Of a stretch of 64,000 nt of DNA, positions 8,087-15,575 are shown in pieces. The position numbers were made by a program, and so were the translations under genes. The stretch is taken from assembly GCA_009379825.1 (NCBI GenBank), contig WHTA01000004.1, positions 28,683-92,682 of the forward strand. Direction: 5' to 3'. The DNA is from Streptosporangiales bacterium (lineage in GTDB: Bacteria; Actinomycetota; Actinomycetes; Streptosporangiales; WHST01). Numbering within the stretch: the stretch's first letter is position 1; every line of letters starts with the position of its first letter. The notes beneath the pieces were generated by a model. That model was not told where the DNA came from and did no database searches. It was given only the letters and a program-made list of their open reading frames with translations.

Positions 8087-9855
8087 CGGCCGACGGCGTA
8101 GCCCTGCATCCCGCGGGGGTTCGCCGCCGCGTGGAGCGTGCCGTTGTCCGGGCGGCGGGCTACGGCGCAGAGCCGGCCGAGGGACCAGTCGCCGGCGCGT
8201 TCGATCAGGTGGCCGCGTGCCGTCAGGTCGGCGATGACGTCGTCGCCGAGGCGGTCCTCGACGAGCAGGACGCCGGGGCGGGCCTCGTGCGGGTAGAACG
8301 AGCTCGGGAAGTGCACGCTGTGGAACGCGGGCGCGTCGATCGCCGCCTGCAGGTCCGCGCCGCCGAGCAGGTGGTGCAGCAGCAGGCCGAGCTGCCACTG
8401 GTCCTGCTGGTCGCCGCCGGGTGAGCCGAACGCGAGCACCGGCTCGTCGTCGCGCATCACCAGGGTCGGGGACAGCGTGGTGCGCGACCGCTTCCCTGGC
8501 GCCAGTGTGTTCGGCAGGCCCTCGTCCAGCCAGGCCATCTGCAGCCTGGTGCCGAGGCAGAAGCCGAGCTCGGGGATCACCGGCGACGAGTGCAGCCAGC
8601 CGCCGCTCGGCATGGCGGCGACCATGTTTCCCCAGCGGTCGACGACGTCCACGTGCACGGTGTCCGACCGTGCGGTGCCGTCGGCACGCGGCGCCGCGGC
8701 GTTCGGCTCGCCGATGCTGCCGTCCGCGGCCACCTCGCCCGCCGCGAACGTCGGCAGCCGCGGAGTGCGGCCGTCCGGCGATCCGGGGCGCAGCGAGTGA
8801 GACGCCTCGGCGCCGAGCAACGCACGGCGCTCGGACGCGTAACCGGCGGACAGCAGCGTCGCCAGCGGGACGTCGGACGTGTCGCCGTACCACGCGTCGC
8901 GGTCGGCGAACGCGAGCTTCGCGCCCTCCACGACCGTATGCACGTAGTCGGCGCTGCCCGGCGTGACGTCGATGCCCTGCAGCAGGGCGAGCTGCTGTAG
9001 CAGCACCGGGCCCTGGCTCCATGCGCCCGCCTTGTACACCCGGTGCCCGGCGAACTCGACGCTCACCGGCTCCTCGTACGTCGGTCGCCAGCCGGCGAGG
9101 TCGTCGGTGGTGAGCAGACCCGCGTGGTCGCGGCCGCTGGAGTCGCGCCAGGCGGACGTGGCGAACTTCGCCATCGCCGCCGCCACGAAACCCTCGCTCC
9201 AGGAACGGATGGCGGCCTCGATGCCGGCCTCCCGCCCGGCCCCGACCGCACCCTCCGCCTCGACCAGCCGTTCGTACGTGTCGGCAAGCGCGGGGTTGCG
9301 GAACACCTGCCCGGCCTTCGGCAGCCCGCTGCCGGGCAGGTAGAGGTCGGCGGAGGTACGCCAGTGCTCACGGAACAGCTGCTCGACGTTGGCGATGTAC
9401 TCGACCAGCTTCGGCGTCAGCGGGTAGCCGTTGCGGGCGTAGCCGATGGCGTAGGAAATGACGTCGGTCAGCCGCATCGTGCCGTGGTCGCGCAGCAGCG
9501 TGAGCCAGCCGACGGTGGCGCCGGGGATCGCGGCGGCGAGCAGGCCGGAGCCCGGCACCATGTCGAGGCCGCGGTCGCGGAACGCCTGTACGGTCGCGGC
9601 CGCGGGAGCCGGGCCCTGCGCGCACAACACCGTCGGACGGCGGTCGCCGGCGCGGGCGAAGAGCGCGGGGAGGTCGCCGCCAGGTCCGTTCTGGTGCGGT
9701 TCGACGACCTGCAGCACGAAGCCCGCGGCCACGACGGCGTCGAACGCGTTGCCGCCGCGCTCCAGCACGGCCATCCCGGCCGACGCCGGCAGCCAGTGGG
9801 TGGACGACACCATGCCGAACGTGCCGGCCAGCTCCGGACGGGTGGTGAAGGTCAT
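8083..9855 (-). CDS. ggt: Gamma-glutamyltransferase family protein
   Basis: A 590-residue Ntn-hydrolase of the gamma-glutamyltranspeptidase family. The N-terminal GMVSSTHWLPASAGMAVLER and GGNAFDAVVAAGFVLQ are typical. The self-processing site that frees the catalytic Thr is seen in ARSDTVHVDVVDRWGN, followed by the SGGWLHSSPVIPELGF loop. It cleaves or transfers gamma-glutamyl groups; no clear signal peptide is seen, so it may act in the cytoplasm. The start is ATG at 9855; a longer open frame upstream is the shadow of the transporter gene. It lies 29 nt downstream of the Nramp-like gene on the same strand. Next to a gamma-glutamylputrescine-oxidase-like gene, a role in gamma-glutamyl amide turnover is plausible. 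Confidence 0.85.
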   Translation of the reverse strand: MTFTTRPELAGTFGMVSSTHWLPASAGMAVLERGGNAFDAVVAAGFVLQVVEPHQNGPGGDLPALFARAGDRRPTVLCAQGPAPAAATVQAFRDRGLDMVPGSGLLAAAIPGATVGWLTLLRDHGTMRLTDVISYAIGYARNGYPLTPKLVEYIANVEQLFREHWRTSADLYLPGSGLPKAGQVFRNPALADTYERLVEAEGAVGAGREAGIEAAIRSWSEGFVAAAMAKFATSAWRDSSGRDHAGLLTTDDLAGWRPTYEEPVSVEFAGHRVYKAGAWSQGPVLLQQLALLQGIDVTPGSADYVHTVVEGAKLAFADRDAWYGDTSDVPLATLLSAGYASERRALLGAEASHSLRPGSPDGRTPRLPTFAAGEVAADGSIGEPNAAAPRADGTARSDTVHVDVVDRWGNMVAAMPSGGWLHSSPVIPELGFCLGTRLQMAWLDEGLPNTLAPGKRSRTTLSPTLVMRDDEPVLAFGSPGGDQQDQWQLGLLLHHLLGGADLQAAIDAPAFHSVHFPSSFYPHEARPGVLLVEDRLGDDVIADLTARGHLIERAGDWSLGRLCAVARRPDNGTLHAAANPRGMQGYAVGR

Positions 9856-9884
9856 CGGCGGATTGCCCCCGTTTCTACGTACGG

Positions 9885-11150
9885 TCAGAGGTTGAGCAGC
9901 TCGTGCACGCCGAGCACGACGTACATCAGCAGCGAGAGGCCGAGGATGGCGTTGACCACGAACCCGTTCCTGAAACCCTTCGGCACCCGCTTCGAGTTCA
10001 TCAGCCACAGCAGCCCCGCCACCATCGCCGGCATGAACAGCGCGCCGAGCGCGGCGTAGATGAGCACCAGCAGGATCGGCTGGTCGAACAGCAGCATCAA
10101 CAGTGGCGGGAAGCTCATCCACAGCAGGTAGCCGCGGAACGGCCAGGTGCGCTCTGCCTGGTCGTCGCGCTCCTGCTCCTTGCCCCTGAAGATGTTCACG
10201 ATGTCGGAGAACACGTAGGCAAGCGCGTTGAACCCGCCCACCAGCGAGCTGAAGACGGCGGAGAAGAACCCGATGAGCAGCAGCCACTTGGCCAGCTCGC
10301 CGAACTGCGCCGCGAACGGGTCGGCCAGCGCCAGCAGGCCCTCCTCGTCCTCGATGCTGCGCTCGCTGCCCTGCAGGAACTCCGCCCCGACGATCATCAT
10401 GGAGAGCATGAAGACGAACGTCATGACGTAGCCGATGACCAGGTCGAGCCGCATCGTGGAGACCCAGCTCGGCCCGGTCCAACCGCGGTCGCGCAGCCAG
10501 TAGCCGTACGAGAGCAGGCCGATAGACATGCCGACCCCGCCCATGACGCCGAGCACGTACAGCAGGCCGCCGTCCGGGATGGTCGGTTTGAAGCCGGCCG
10601 TCAACACGTCGAGGTCGGGCCTGGTGATGATCGCGGCACCGACGATCGAGACGAACATGACGGCGACGAAGAACGACATCACCTTCTGGAACACGCCGTA
10701 GCGACCGATCCAGAGGATCGCCAACCCCGCCACGATGCCGAGCACGGCGCCGAGCCGCACGGAGATCGCCGGGATCAACGCGTGCACGGCCAGCCCCGTT
10801 GCGGACGCGATGGCGGCGCCGTAGAAGAAGCCGATGAGGATGGAGTACGCACCGAAGTAGCCGGTAACCCACCGGCTGATCGAGTCGAAGCCACGCAGGG
10901 GCGTCTTCCCGGTGGCGAGGTACCAGCGGCCGATCGACTCGGTGCCGGCGAACTTCACCAGGGCGCCGATTATGACCGCCCAGGCGAGCGTGAGCCCGTA
11001 GGTGGCACCCAAGGTCAGTGACGAGACCATGTCGCCGGCGCCTACCCCGGCGGCGGCGATCGCGAGGCCCGGCCCGATGACGAGCAAGCCGCGGCGTACG
11101 CGCGATCCGCTTGGTGTGCGCTGTTCGCGTTCGACCTGCTCGTCGGCCAT
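9885..11150 (-). CDS. Divergent Nramp-fold membrane transporter
   Basis: A 421-residue protein with about eleven membrane helices whose overall pattern matches the Nramp family (APC superfamily fold). The metal-binding motifs are not canonical: TM1 reads VIGPGLAIAAAGVGAGDMVS in place of the usual DPGN, and TM6 reads GVGMSIGLLSYGYW in place of the MPH motif. Manganese or iron transport is therefore doubtful. The start is ATG at 11150 because AGGGG lies 5-6 nt upstream; the longer start at 11177 would overlap a palindrome. It is co-directional with ggt and divergent from a GntR regulator that probably controls both. Confidence 0.82.
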   Translation of the reverse strand: MADEQVEREQRTPSGSRVRRGLLVIGPGLAIAAAGVGAGDMVSSLTLGATYGLTLAWAVIIGALVKFAGTESIGRWYLATGKTPLRGFDSISRWVTGYFGAYSILIGFFYGAAIASATGLAVHALIPAISVRLGAVLGIVAGLAILWIGRYGVFQKVMSFFVAVMFVSIVGAAIITRPDLDVLTAGFKPTIPDGGLLYVLGVMGGVGMSIGLLSYGYWLRDRGWTGPSWVSTMRLDLVIGYVMTFVFMLSMMIVGAEFLQGSERSIEDEEGLLALADPFAAQFGELAKWLLLIGFFSAVFSSLVGGFNALAYVFSDIVNIFRGKEQERDDQAERTWPFRGYLLWMSFPPLLMLLFDQPILLVLIYAALGALFMPAMVAGLLWLMNSKRVPKGFRNGFVVNAILGLSLLMYVVLGVHELLNL

Positions 11151-11170
11151 GCATCCCCTGTCCGAGGGGC

Positions 11171-11183
11171 ACACCAATGGTGT
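11171..11183. promoter_or_regulatory. Perfect 6-1-6 inverted repeat upstream of the Nramp-like gene
   Basis: The sequence ACACCA-A-TGGTGT is a perfect 13-bp inverted repeat in the gap between the divergent Nramp-like gene and the GntR regulator, 10 nt before a second palindrome. It keeps the ACCA/TGGT half-site letters in opposite order to the neighbouring operator, so it may be a second binding site. The evidence is sequence symmetry only. Confidence 0.45.
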
Positions 11184-11192
11184 GTTTGGCTT

Positions 11193-11207
11193 GTTGGTTG
11201 GACCAAC
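11193..11207. promoter_or_regulatory. FadR-type GntR operator between the Nramp-like gene and its regulator
   Basis: GTTGGT-TGG-ACCAAC is a perfect inverted repeat (6-3-6). Its core TGGTnnnACCA fits the TnGTnnnACnA half-site layout known for FadR-subfamily GntR regulators. It lies in the roughly 110-nt gap between a divergent transporter gene and a FadR/FCD-type GntR gene, the expected place for an autoregulatory operator. It also overlaps the region where an alternative TTG start for the regulator would fall, which favours the later ATG. Binding is inferred. Confidence 0.65.
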
Positions 11208-11261
11208 TTGTCAGAAGTATCGTTGCTCGCGCAAGACTCGTCGCTGCGGGTGGTGGAGGGC

Positions 11262-11990
11262 ATGACGGACTGGTCGAAGCTGACCCGGGACACGACAACG
11301 CTGTGCCAGCACCTGGCCACCGAGCTCGAGCTGATGATCATGCGGGGCGAGCTGCCGCGCGGCGAACGCATCCCGCCGGAACGCGAGCTGGCGGCCACGC
11401 TCGGCGTGTCGCGTACGTCCCTGCGGCAGGCTTTGCACGAGCTGCAGCTCAAGGGCCTGCTCGACCGCAGGCCGGGCCGCGGCACCATCGTCGTCGAGCG
11501 GCTGCCCTCCGGCCTGGGCGCGGCGCTGTCGTCCGCGCTCGGTGCCGCGGAGCACGACTTCCGCCAGGTGATGGACCTGCGTGCCACGGTCGAGCCGCAG
11601 GTCGCCGCCCGGGCGGCGGAGCGCGCCACCCGTCCTGACCTGCGCCGGCTGCGCGAGCTGCTGGCCGAGGCGGAGAGCGAGCCGGCCGCGAGCCGGCTGC
11701 TGGACCTGGAGTTCCACCGGGCCGTCGGGGACGCGGCGCACAACCCGCTGGTAGGCGAGCTGATGAACGTGGTCTGCGAATGGGGTAGGTCGTCACGGCG
11801 GCTGGGGCTGCAGGGGAAGCGGCGGCGCAACCTGTCGCTGACCGCGCACCGGGAGATCCTGGACGCCATCCAGGCGGGCACACCGGACGCCGCGGAGGCA
11901 GCGATGGCCGAGCATCTGCGCAGCATCGGCGAGCTGGTAGGCGCCGAGCTCGCTGACTCAGGGAAGTCGCCCGGTCGACGGACTGCCTGA
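11262..11990 (+). CDS. GntR-family regulator, FadR/FCD subfamily
   Basis: A 242-residue regulator: an N-terminal winged helix (about residues 10-75, with GERIPPERELAATLGVSRTS and RRPGRGTIVVERL) and an all-helical FCD ligand domain with metal-type histidines (LDLEFHRAVGDAAHNPLVG and later LTAHREILDAI). The start is taken as ATG at 11262 after GGTGGAGGG; a TTG at 11208 is in frame but overlaps the operator. It is divergent from the Nramp-like/ggt pair, so it most likely controls those genes in response to an acid or amide ligand. Confidence 0.85.
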   Translation: MTDWSKLTRDTTTLCQHLATELELMIMRGELPRGERIPPERELAATLGVSRTSLRQALHELQLKGLLDRRPGRGTIVVERLPSGLGAALSSALGAAEHDFRQVMDLRATVEPQVAARAAERATRPDLRRLRELLAEAESEPAASRLLDLEFHRAVGDAAHNPLVGELMNVVCEWGRSSRRLGLQGKRRRNLSLTAHREILDAIQAGTPDAAEAAMAEHLRSIGELVGAELADSGKSPGRRTA

Positions 11991-12071
11991 CCGCCGCTGC
12001 CGTGGGTGACGCACTAAGCTCGGTCGCTGGTCAGGACGTCATACGACCGGGTGTGGAGAGTAGACATCGAG

Positions 12072-13445
12072 GTGCCCAGCCAGACGAGTGAACGGGCCAC
12101 TGCCAGGTCCGAGCTGCCTGGTCGACTCGGGCACCCGGCTCAGGTGATCGCCGGCGGGTTCGGCAGCGCCATCCTGCTCGGCACCGGCCTGCTGTCGCTG
12201 CCGTTCGCCACCGAGGCCGGCACCCGCGCACCTTTCGTCGACGCCCTGTTCACGTCGACCTCGGCGGTGTGCGTCACCGGCCTGGTCACCGTGGACACCA
12301 GTTCGCACTGGTCGCTGTCCGGCGAGATCGTCATCCTCGTGCTCATCCAGGCCGGCGGGCTCGGCATCATGACGCTGGCGACGTTGCTCGCCGTGGTGCT
12401 GGCGCGCCGGATCGACCTGCGCACCCGGCTGCGGGCGCAGGCGGAGACGAAGAGCCTCCGGCTGCAGGACATCCGCAGGGTCGTGCGCAACATCGTCGCG
12501 TTCAGCCTCGGCAGTGAGCTGGTCGTCGCGGTGATCCTCACTGCGAGGTTCGCGACCGCGTACGACCGGCCGTTCGGGGACGCCGCGTACAGCGGGGTGT
12601 TCCACGCCATCTCCGCGTTCAACAACGCCGGTTTCTCGCTGCACGCCGACAGCCTCATGAGGTACGTCGCCGACCCGTGGGTCACGGGCACCATCGCCGT
12701 CGCGTTCATCGTCGGCGGGCTCGGCTTCCCGGTCATCTTCGAGCTGGTGCGCTCGTGGCGGCGGCCGAGGCGCTGGTCCGTGCTGACCAAGCTCACCGTG
12801 GGGATCAGCGCGGCGCTGCTGGTGATCGGCACCGTGGTGATCACCATCAGCGAGTACAACAACCCGAAGACGCTGGGCCCGCTGAACGGCCCGGCGAAGC
12901 TGCTCGCCGGGTTCTTCGCGTCCGCTACGGCACGTACGGCCGGTTTCAACTCCATCGACGTCGCGGAGATGCACCCGGTGAGCTGGCTCTTCACCGACCT
13001 GCTGATGTTCATCGGCGGCGGCAGTGCGGGAACGGCGGGCGGCATAAAGGTGACGACCTTCGGGCTGCTCGCGTTCGTGATCTGGGCGGAGATGCGCGGC
13101 GAGTCACGGGTGAACGTCGGCAGGCGGCGAGTGCCGGAGACGAACCACAGGCAGGCGCTGACCATCGCGCTGCTCGGCATCGGCCTGGTCGCCGTGGTGA
13201 CGTTCCTGCTGCTGGCACTGACTCCGTACCGTCTCGACCGCGTGTTGTTCGAGACCGTCTCCGCGTTCGGTACCGTCGGGCTGTCGACGGGCATCACCGC
13301 GGACCTGCCACGGGTGGCGCACGTCCTCATCACGGTGTTGATGTTCGTCGGCAGGCTGGGGCCGCTGACCCTCGCGTCCGCGCTCGCGCTGCGCGAGCGG
13401 CCGCGGCGTTACGAGCTGCCTGAGGAGCGAACGATCGTTGGCTGA
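12072..13445 (+). CDS. Potassium uptake channel subunit, TrkH/KtrB family
   Basis: A membrane protein of about 457 residues with the four-fold M1-P-M2 repeat of K+ uptake subunits. The four filter loops are visible as TSTSAVCVTGLV, SAFNNAGFSLHA, SATARTAGFNSID and SAFGTVGLSTG. It moves K+ inward together with the RCK protein encoded directly downstream. The start is uncertain: GTG at 12072 (VPSQTSERAT) has GGAGAG about 12 nt upstream; a GTG at 12051 is also in frame but has no clear ribosome site. Its stop overlaps the next gene by 8 nt, so the two are translated together. Confidence 0.9.
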   Translation: MPSQTSERATARSELPGRLGHPAQVIAGGFGSAILLGTGLLSLPFATEAGTRAPFVDALFTSTSAVCVTGLVTVDTSSHWSLSGEIVILVLIQAGGLGIMTLATLLAVVLARRIDLRTRLRAQAETKSLRLQDIRRVVRNIVAFSLGSELVVAVILTARFATAYDRPFGDAAYSGVFHAISAFNNAGFSLHADSLMRYVADPWVTGTIAVAFIVGGLGFPVIFELVRSWRRPRRWSVLTKLTVGISAALLVIGTVVITISEYNNPKTLGPLNGPAKLLAGFFASATARTAGFNSIDVAEMHPVSWLFTDLLMFIGGGSAGTAGGIKVTTFGLLAFVIWAEMRGESRVNVGRRRVPETNHRQALTIALLGIGLVAVVTFLLLALTPYRLDRVLFETVSAFGTVGLSTGITADLPRVAHVLITVLMFVGRLGPLTLASALALRERPRRYELPEERTIVG

Positions 13446-14109
13446 GCCGCGGATGAGGAGGGACCCGGTCGTGGTCGTCGGCCTGGGTCGGTTCGGCAGC
13501 GCGCTCGCCGTCGAGCTGGCGCGCCGGGGCACGGAGGTGCTGGCACTTGACCAGCGGCCGGAGGTCGTACAGCGGATGGCTGAGCAACTCACCCACGTGG
13601 TGACGCTCGACTCGACCGACATCGAAGCACTGCGGCAGGTCGACGCAGCGGAGTACAACCGCGCCGTGGTGGCCATCGGCAGCGACATCGAGGCCAGCAT
13701 CCTGACCACGTCGATGCTGGTCGAGCTGGAGATCGACCACATCTGGGCGAAGGCCATCACGCTCCAGCACGGCCGGATCCTCGAGCGGATCGGTGCCCAC
13801 CACGTGGTGTTCCCCGAACACGACATGGGCGAACGGGTGGCGCACCTGGTGCACGCGCGCCTGCTCGACTACGTCGAGATCGGTGACAACTTCGCGATGG
13901 TCAAGGCGACCCCGCCGCAGGACCTGGTGGGCGTGCCGCTCGGCGAGGCCCGACTGCTGGCCAAGCACCGGGTGAAGGTGGTGGCCGTCAAGGCTGAGCA
14001 CGACACCGACTTCGAGCACGCCACCGCGGACACCGTGGTCAAGTACGGTGATGTGATCGCCGCGGTGGGCAAGGTCGACGACGTGGAGCGCTTCGCCGCC
14101 GCCATCTGA
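13438..14109 (+). CDS. Potassium uptake regulatory subunit, KtrA/TrkA family (RCK)
   Basis: A 223-residue cytoplasmic RCK protein. The N-terminal Rossmann domain begins VVVVGLGRFGSALAVELA (nucleotide-binding glycines) and the C-terminal third is a TrkA-C domain (VKATPPQDLVGVPLGEARLL). Such proteins gate the KtrB/TrkH pore in response to bound nucleotide. The TTG start at 13438 has GAGGAG about 10 nt upstream and overlaps the channel gene stop (TGA 13443-13445). A single Rossmann domain makes it KtrA-like, not a double-length TrkA. Confidence 0.9.
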   Translation: MAEPRMRRDPVVVVGLGRFGSALAVELARRGTEVLALDQRPEVVQRMAEQLTHVVTLDSTDIEALRQVDAAEYNRAVVAIGSDIEASILTTSMLVELEIDHIWAKAITLQHGRILERIGAHHVVFPEHDMGERVAHLVHARLLDYVEIGDNFAMVKATPPQDLVGVPLGEARLLAKHRVKVVAVKAEHDTDFEHATADTVVKYGDVIAAVGKVDDVERFAAAI

Positions 14110-14134
14110 ACCTCACCGGGTGTCGTAGGGGCAT

Positions 14135-14161
14135 GTGAGGGCTGTGTTTCACGCCCGTTAC
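14135..14161 (+). promoter_or_regulatory. GlnR-like box upstream of the nitrate operon
   Basis: GTTTC-n6-GTTAC at 14146-14161 is exactly the reverse complement of the actinobacterial GlnR consensus GTnAC-n6-GAAAC. A further GTGAG half-site lies another 6 nt upstream (14135-14139), giving three evenly spaced half-sites. It is 71 nt before the narK start, ahead of a nitrate/nitrite assimilation operon of the kind GlnR activates under nitrogen limitation in Streptomyces and relatives. The match is by eye; binding is inferred. Confidence 0.68.
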
Positions 14162-14231
14162 GTCGGATCACGTGGACGCAACACCTGCCGCCTAGCGTCG
14201 AGAGTCCTCGCCACATCCGGGAGGTCACTCG

Positions 14232-15575
14232 ATGACTACTCAGGCACTGCCCACCCAGCAACGGCGGCGTGGCCGTGTGCTCGAGAACTGGAACCCCGAA
14301 GACCCGGACTTCTGGGCGCGCGAAGGCAGCAAAGTTGCGAACAGGAACCTGCTGGCGTCGATCTTCTCCGAGCACCTCGGCTTCTCCATCTGGACGCTGT
14401 GGTCGGTGCTCGTGCTGTTCATGACACCGGAGAACGGCTTCACCATCGATGTCGCAGCAAAGTTCCTGCTCACCTCGGTCATCGCGCTCGTGGGCGCCGT
14501 GATGCGGGTGCCGTACACGCTGGCCGTACCGAGGTTCGGCGGCCGCAACTGGACGGTCTCGAACACGTTCATCCTGCTCGTCCCGACGGCCGCCGCGGCG
14601 TACCTGATCACCCAGCCTGGCTCGCCGTACTGGGCGTTCCTCTTGGCAGGCATCGTCGCGGGCTTCGGCGGGGCGAACTTCTCGTCCTCCATGACGAACA
14701 TCAACCAGTTCTTCCCAGAACGCCGCAAGGGCTGGGCGCTCGGCCTCAACGCAGGTGGCGGGAACATCGGGGTCGCGGCCATCCAGGTCGTCGGCCTGGT
14801 CGTCATCGCCGTCTTCGGTACGGCGCACCCGGAGTACCTGCCTTACTTCTACCTGCCGCTGGTGTTGCTCGCCGCGCTGGTGGCGATCCGTTACATGGAC
14901 AACATCGCCGGTACGAAGGCGGACGCGCGCAAGCAGTTCGCGGTGATGAAGGACAAGCACAGCTGGGTGATGTCGTTCCTGTACATCGGTACGTTCGGCT
15001 CGTTCATCGGGTACAGCTTCGCGTTCGGGCTGGTGCTGCAGAACCAGTTCAACCGCACGCCGGTCGAGGCGATGGCCGTCACCTTCCTCGGCCCGCTGCT
15101 CGGTTCGCTGTCGCGCCCGGTCGGTGGCTGGCTGTCGGACAAGATCGGTGGCGCGAAGGTCACCTGCTGGAACTTCGGCGCCATGATCGCCGGCGTCGGC
15201 GTGATCCTGCTGGCGTCCGCGCAGGACTCCCTCGGCGTGTTCACCACCGGCTTCATCGTGCTGTTCGTGCTCACCGGCGTCGGCAACGGCTCGACGTACA
15301 AAATGATCCCTTCGATCTTCGCGGCGCAGGCCCAGGACCGGATCGCCGCGGGCAGTGACCCGGAGGACGCGCGAAAGTGGGCGCGGCTCAACTCCGGTTC
15401 GCTGATCGGTCTCTGCGGTGCGATCGGGGCCGTCGGCGGGGTGCTGATCAACCTGGCCTTCCGGCAGTCGTTCCTCAGCGTCGGCTCGGGCTCGCCCGCG
15501 TTCGTGGCCTTCCTCATCTTCTACGCGGTGTGTATGGTCACCACGTTCGCCGTCTACCTCAGGCGTCCGGCTTGA
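14232..15575 (+). CDS. narK: Nitrate/nitrite transporter, NarK family (MFS)
   Basis: A 447-residue, 12-helix major facilitator. The two nitrate-signature stretches are visible: GFGGANFSSSMTNINQFFPE with the following GLNAGGGNIGVA, and TGVGNGSTYKMIPSIFAAQA in the second half. It carries nitrate in, and may carry nitrite, at the head of an operon encoding assimilatory nitrate and nitrite reductases. The ATG at 14232 has GGGAGG upstream. Its TGA overlaps the TTG start of the nitrate reductase gene (TTGA at 15572-15575). A GlnR-like box lies upstream. Confidence 0.93.
   Translation: MTTQALPTQQRRRGRVLENWNPEDPDFWAREGSKVANRNLLASIFSEHLGFSIWTLWSVLVLFMTPENGFTIDVAAKFLLTSVIALVGAVMRVPYTLAVPRFGGRNWTVSNTFILLVPTAAAAYLITQPGSPYWAFLLAGIVAGFGGANFSSSMTNINQFFPERRKGWALGLNAGGGNIGVAAIQVVGLVVIAVFGTAHPEYLPYFYLPLVLLAALVAIRYMDNIAGTKADARKQFAVMKDKHSWVMSFLYIGTFGSFIGYSFAFGLVLQNQFNRTPVEAMAVTFLGPLLGSLSRPVGGWLSDKIGGAKVTCWNFGAMIAGVGVILLASAQDSLGVFTTGFIVLFVLTGVGNGSTYKMIPSIFAAQAQDRIAAGSDPEDARKWARLNSGSLIGLCGAIGAVGGVLINLAFRQSFLSVGSGSPAFVAFLIFYAVCMVTTFAVYLRRPA

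Noticed and set aside
6295..8424. A 709-codon frame starting as an M24 peptidase
   Set aside because: After residue 205 it is a shadow of the FAD oxidoreductase, which is convincingly coded in a different frame.
9885..11150. Manganese transporter MntH
   Set aside because: The DPGN and MPH metal-binding motifs of TM1 and TM6 are not present.
8083..11298. A 1071-codon minus-strand open frame suggesting a giant fusion protein
   Set aside because: Only the C-terminal 590 codons are gamma-glutamyltransferase; the rest is Arg/Pro-rich out-of-frame reading of the Nramp-like gene, a usual effect of high GC.
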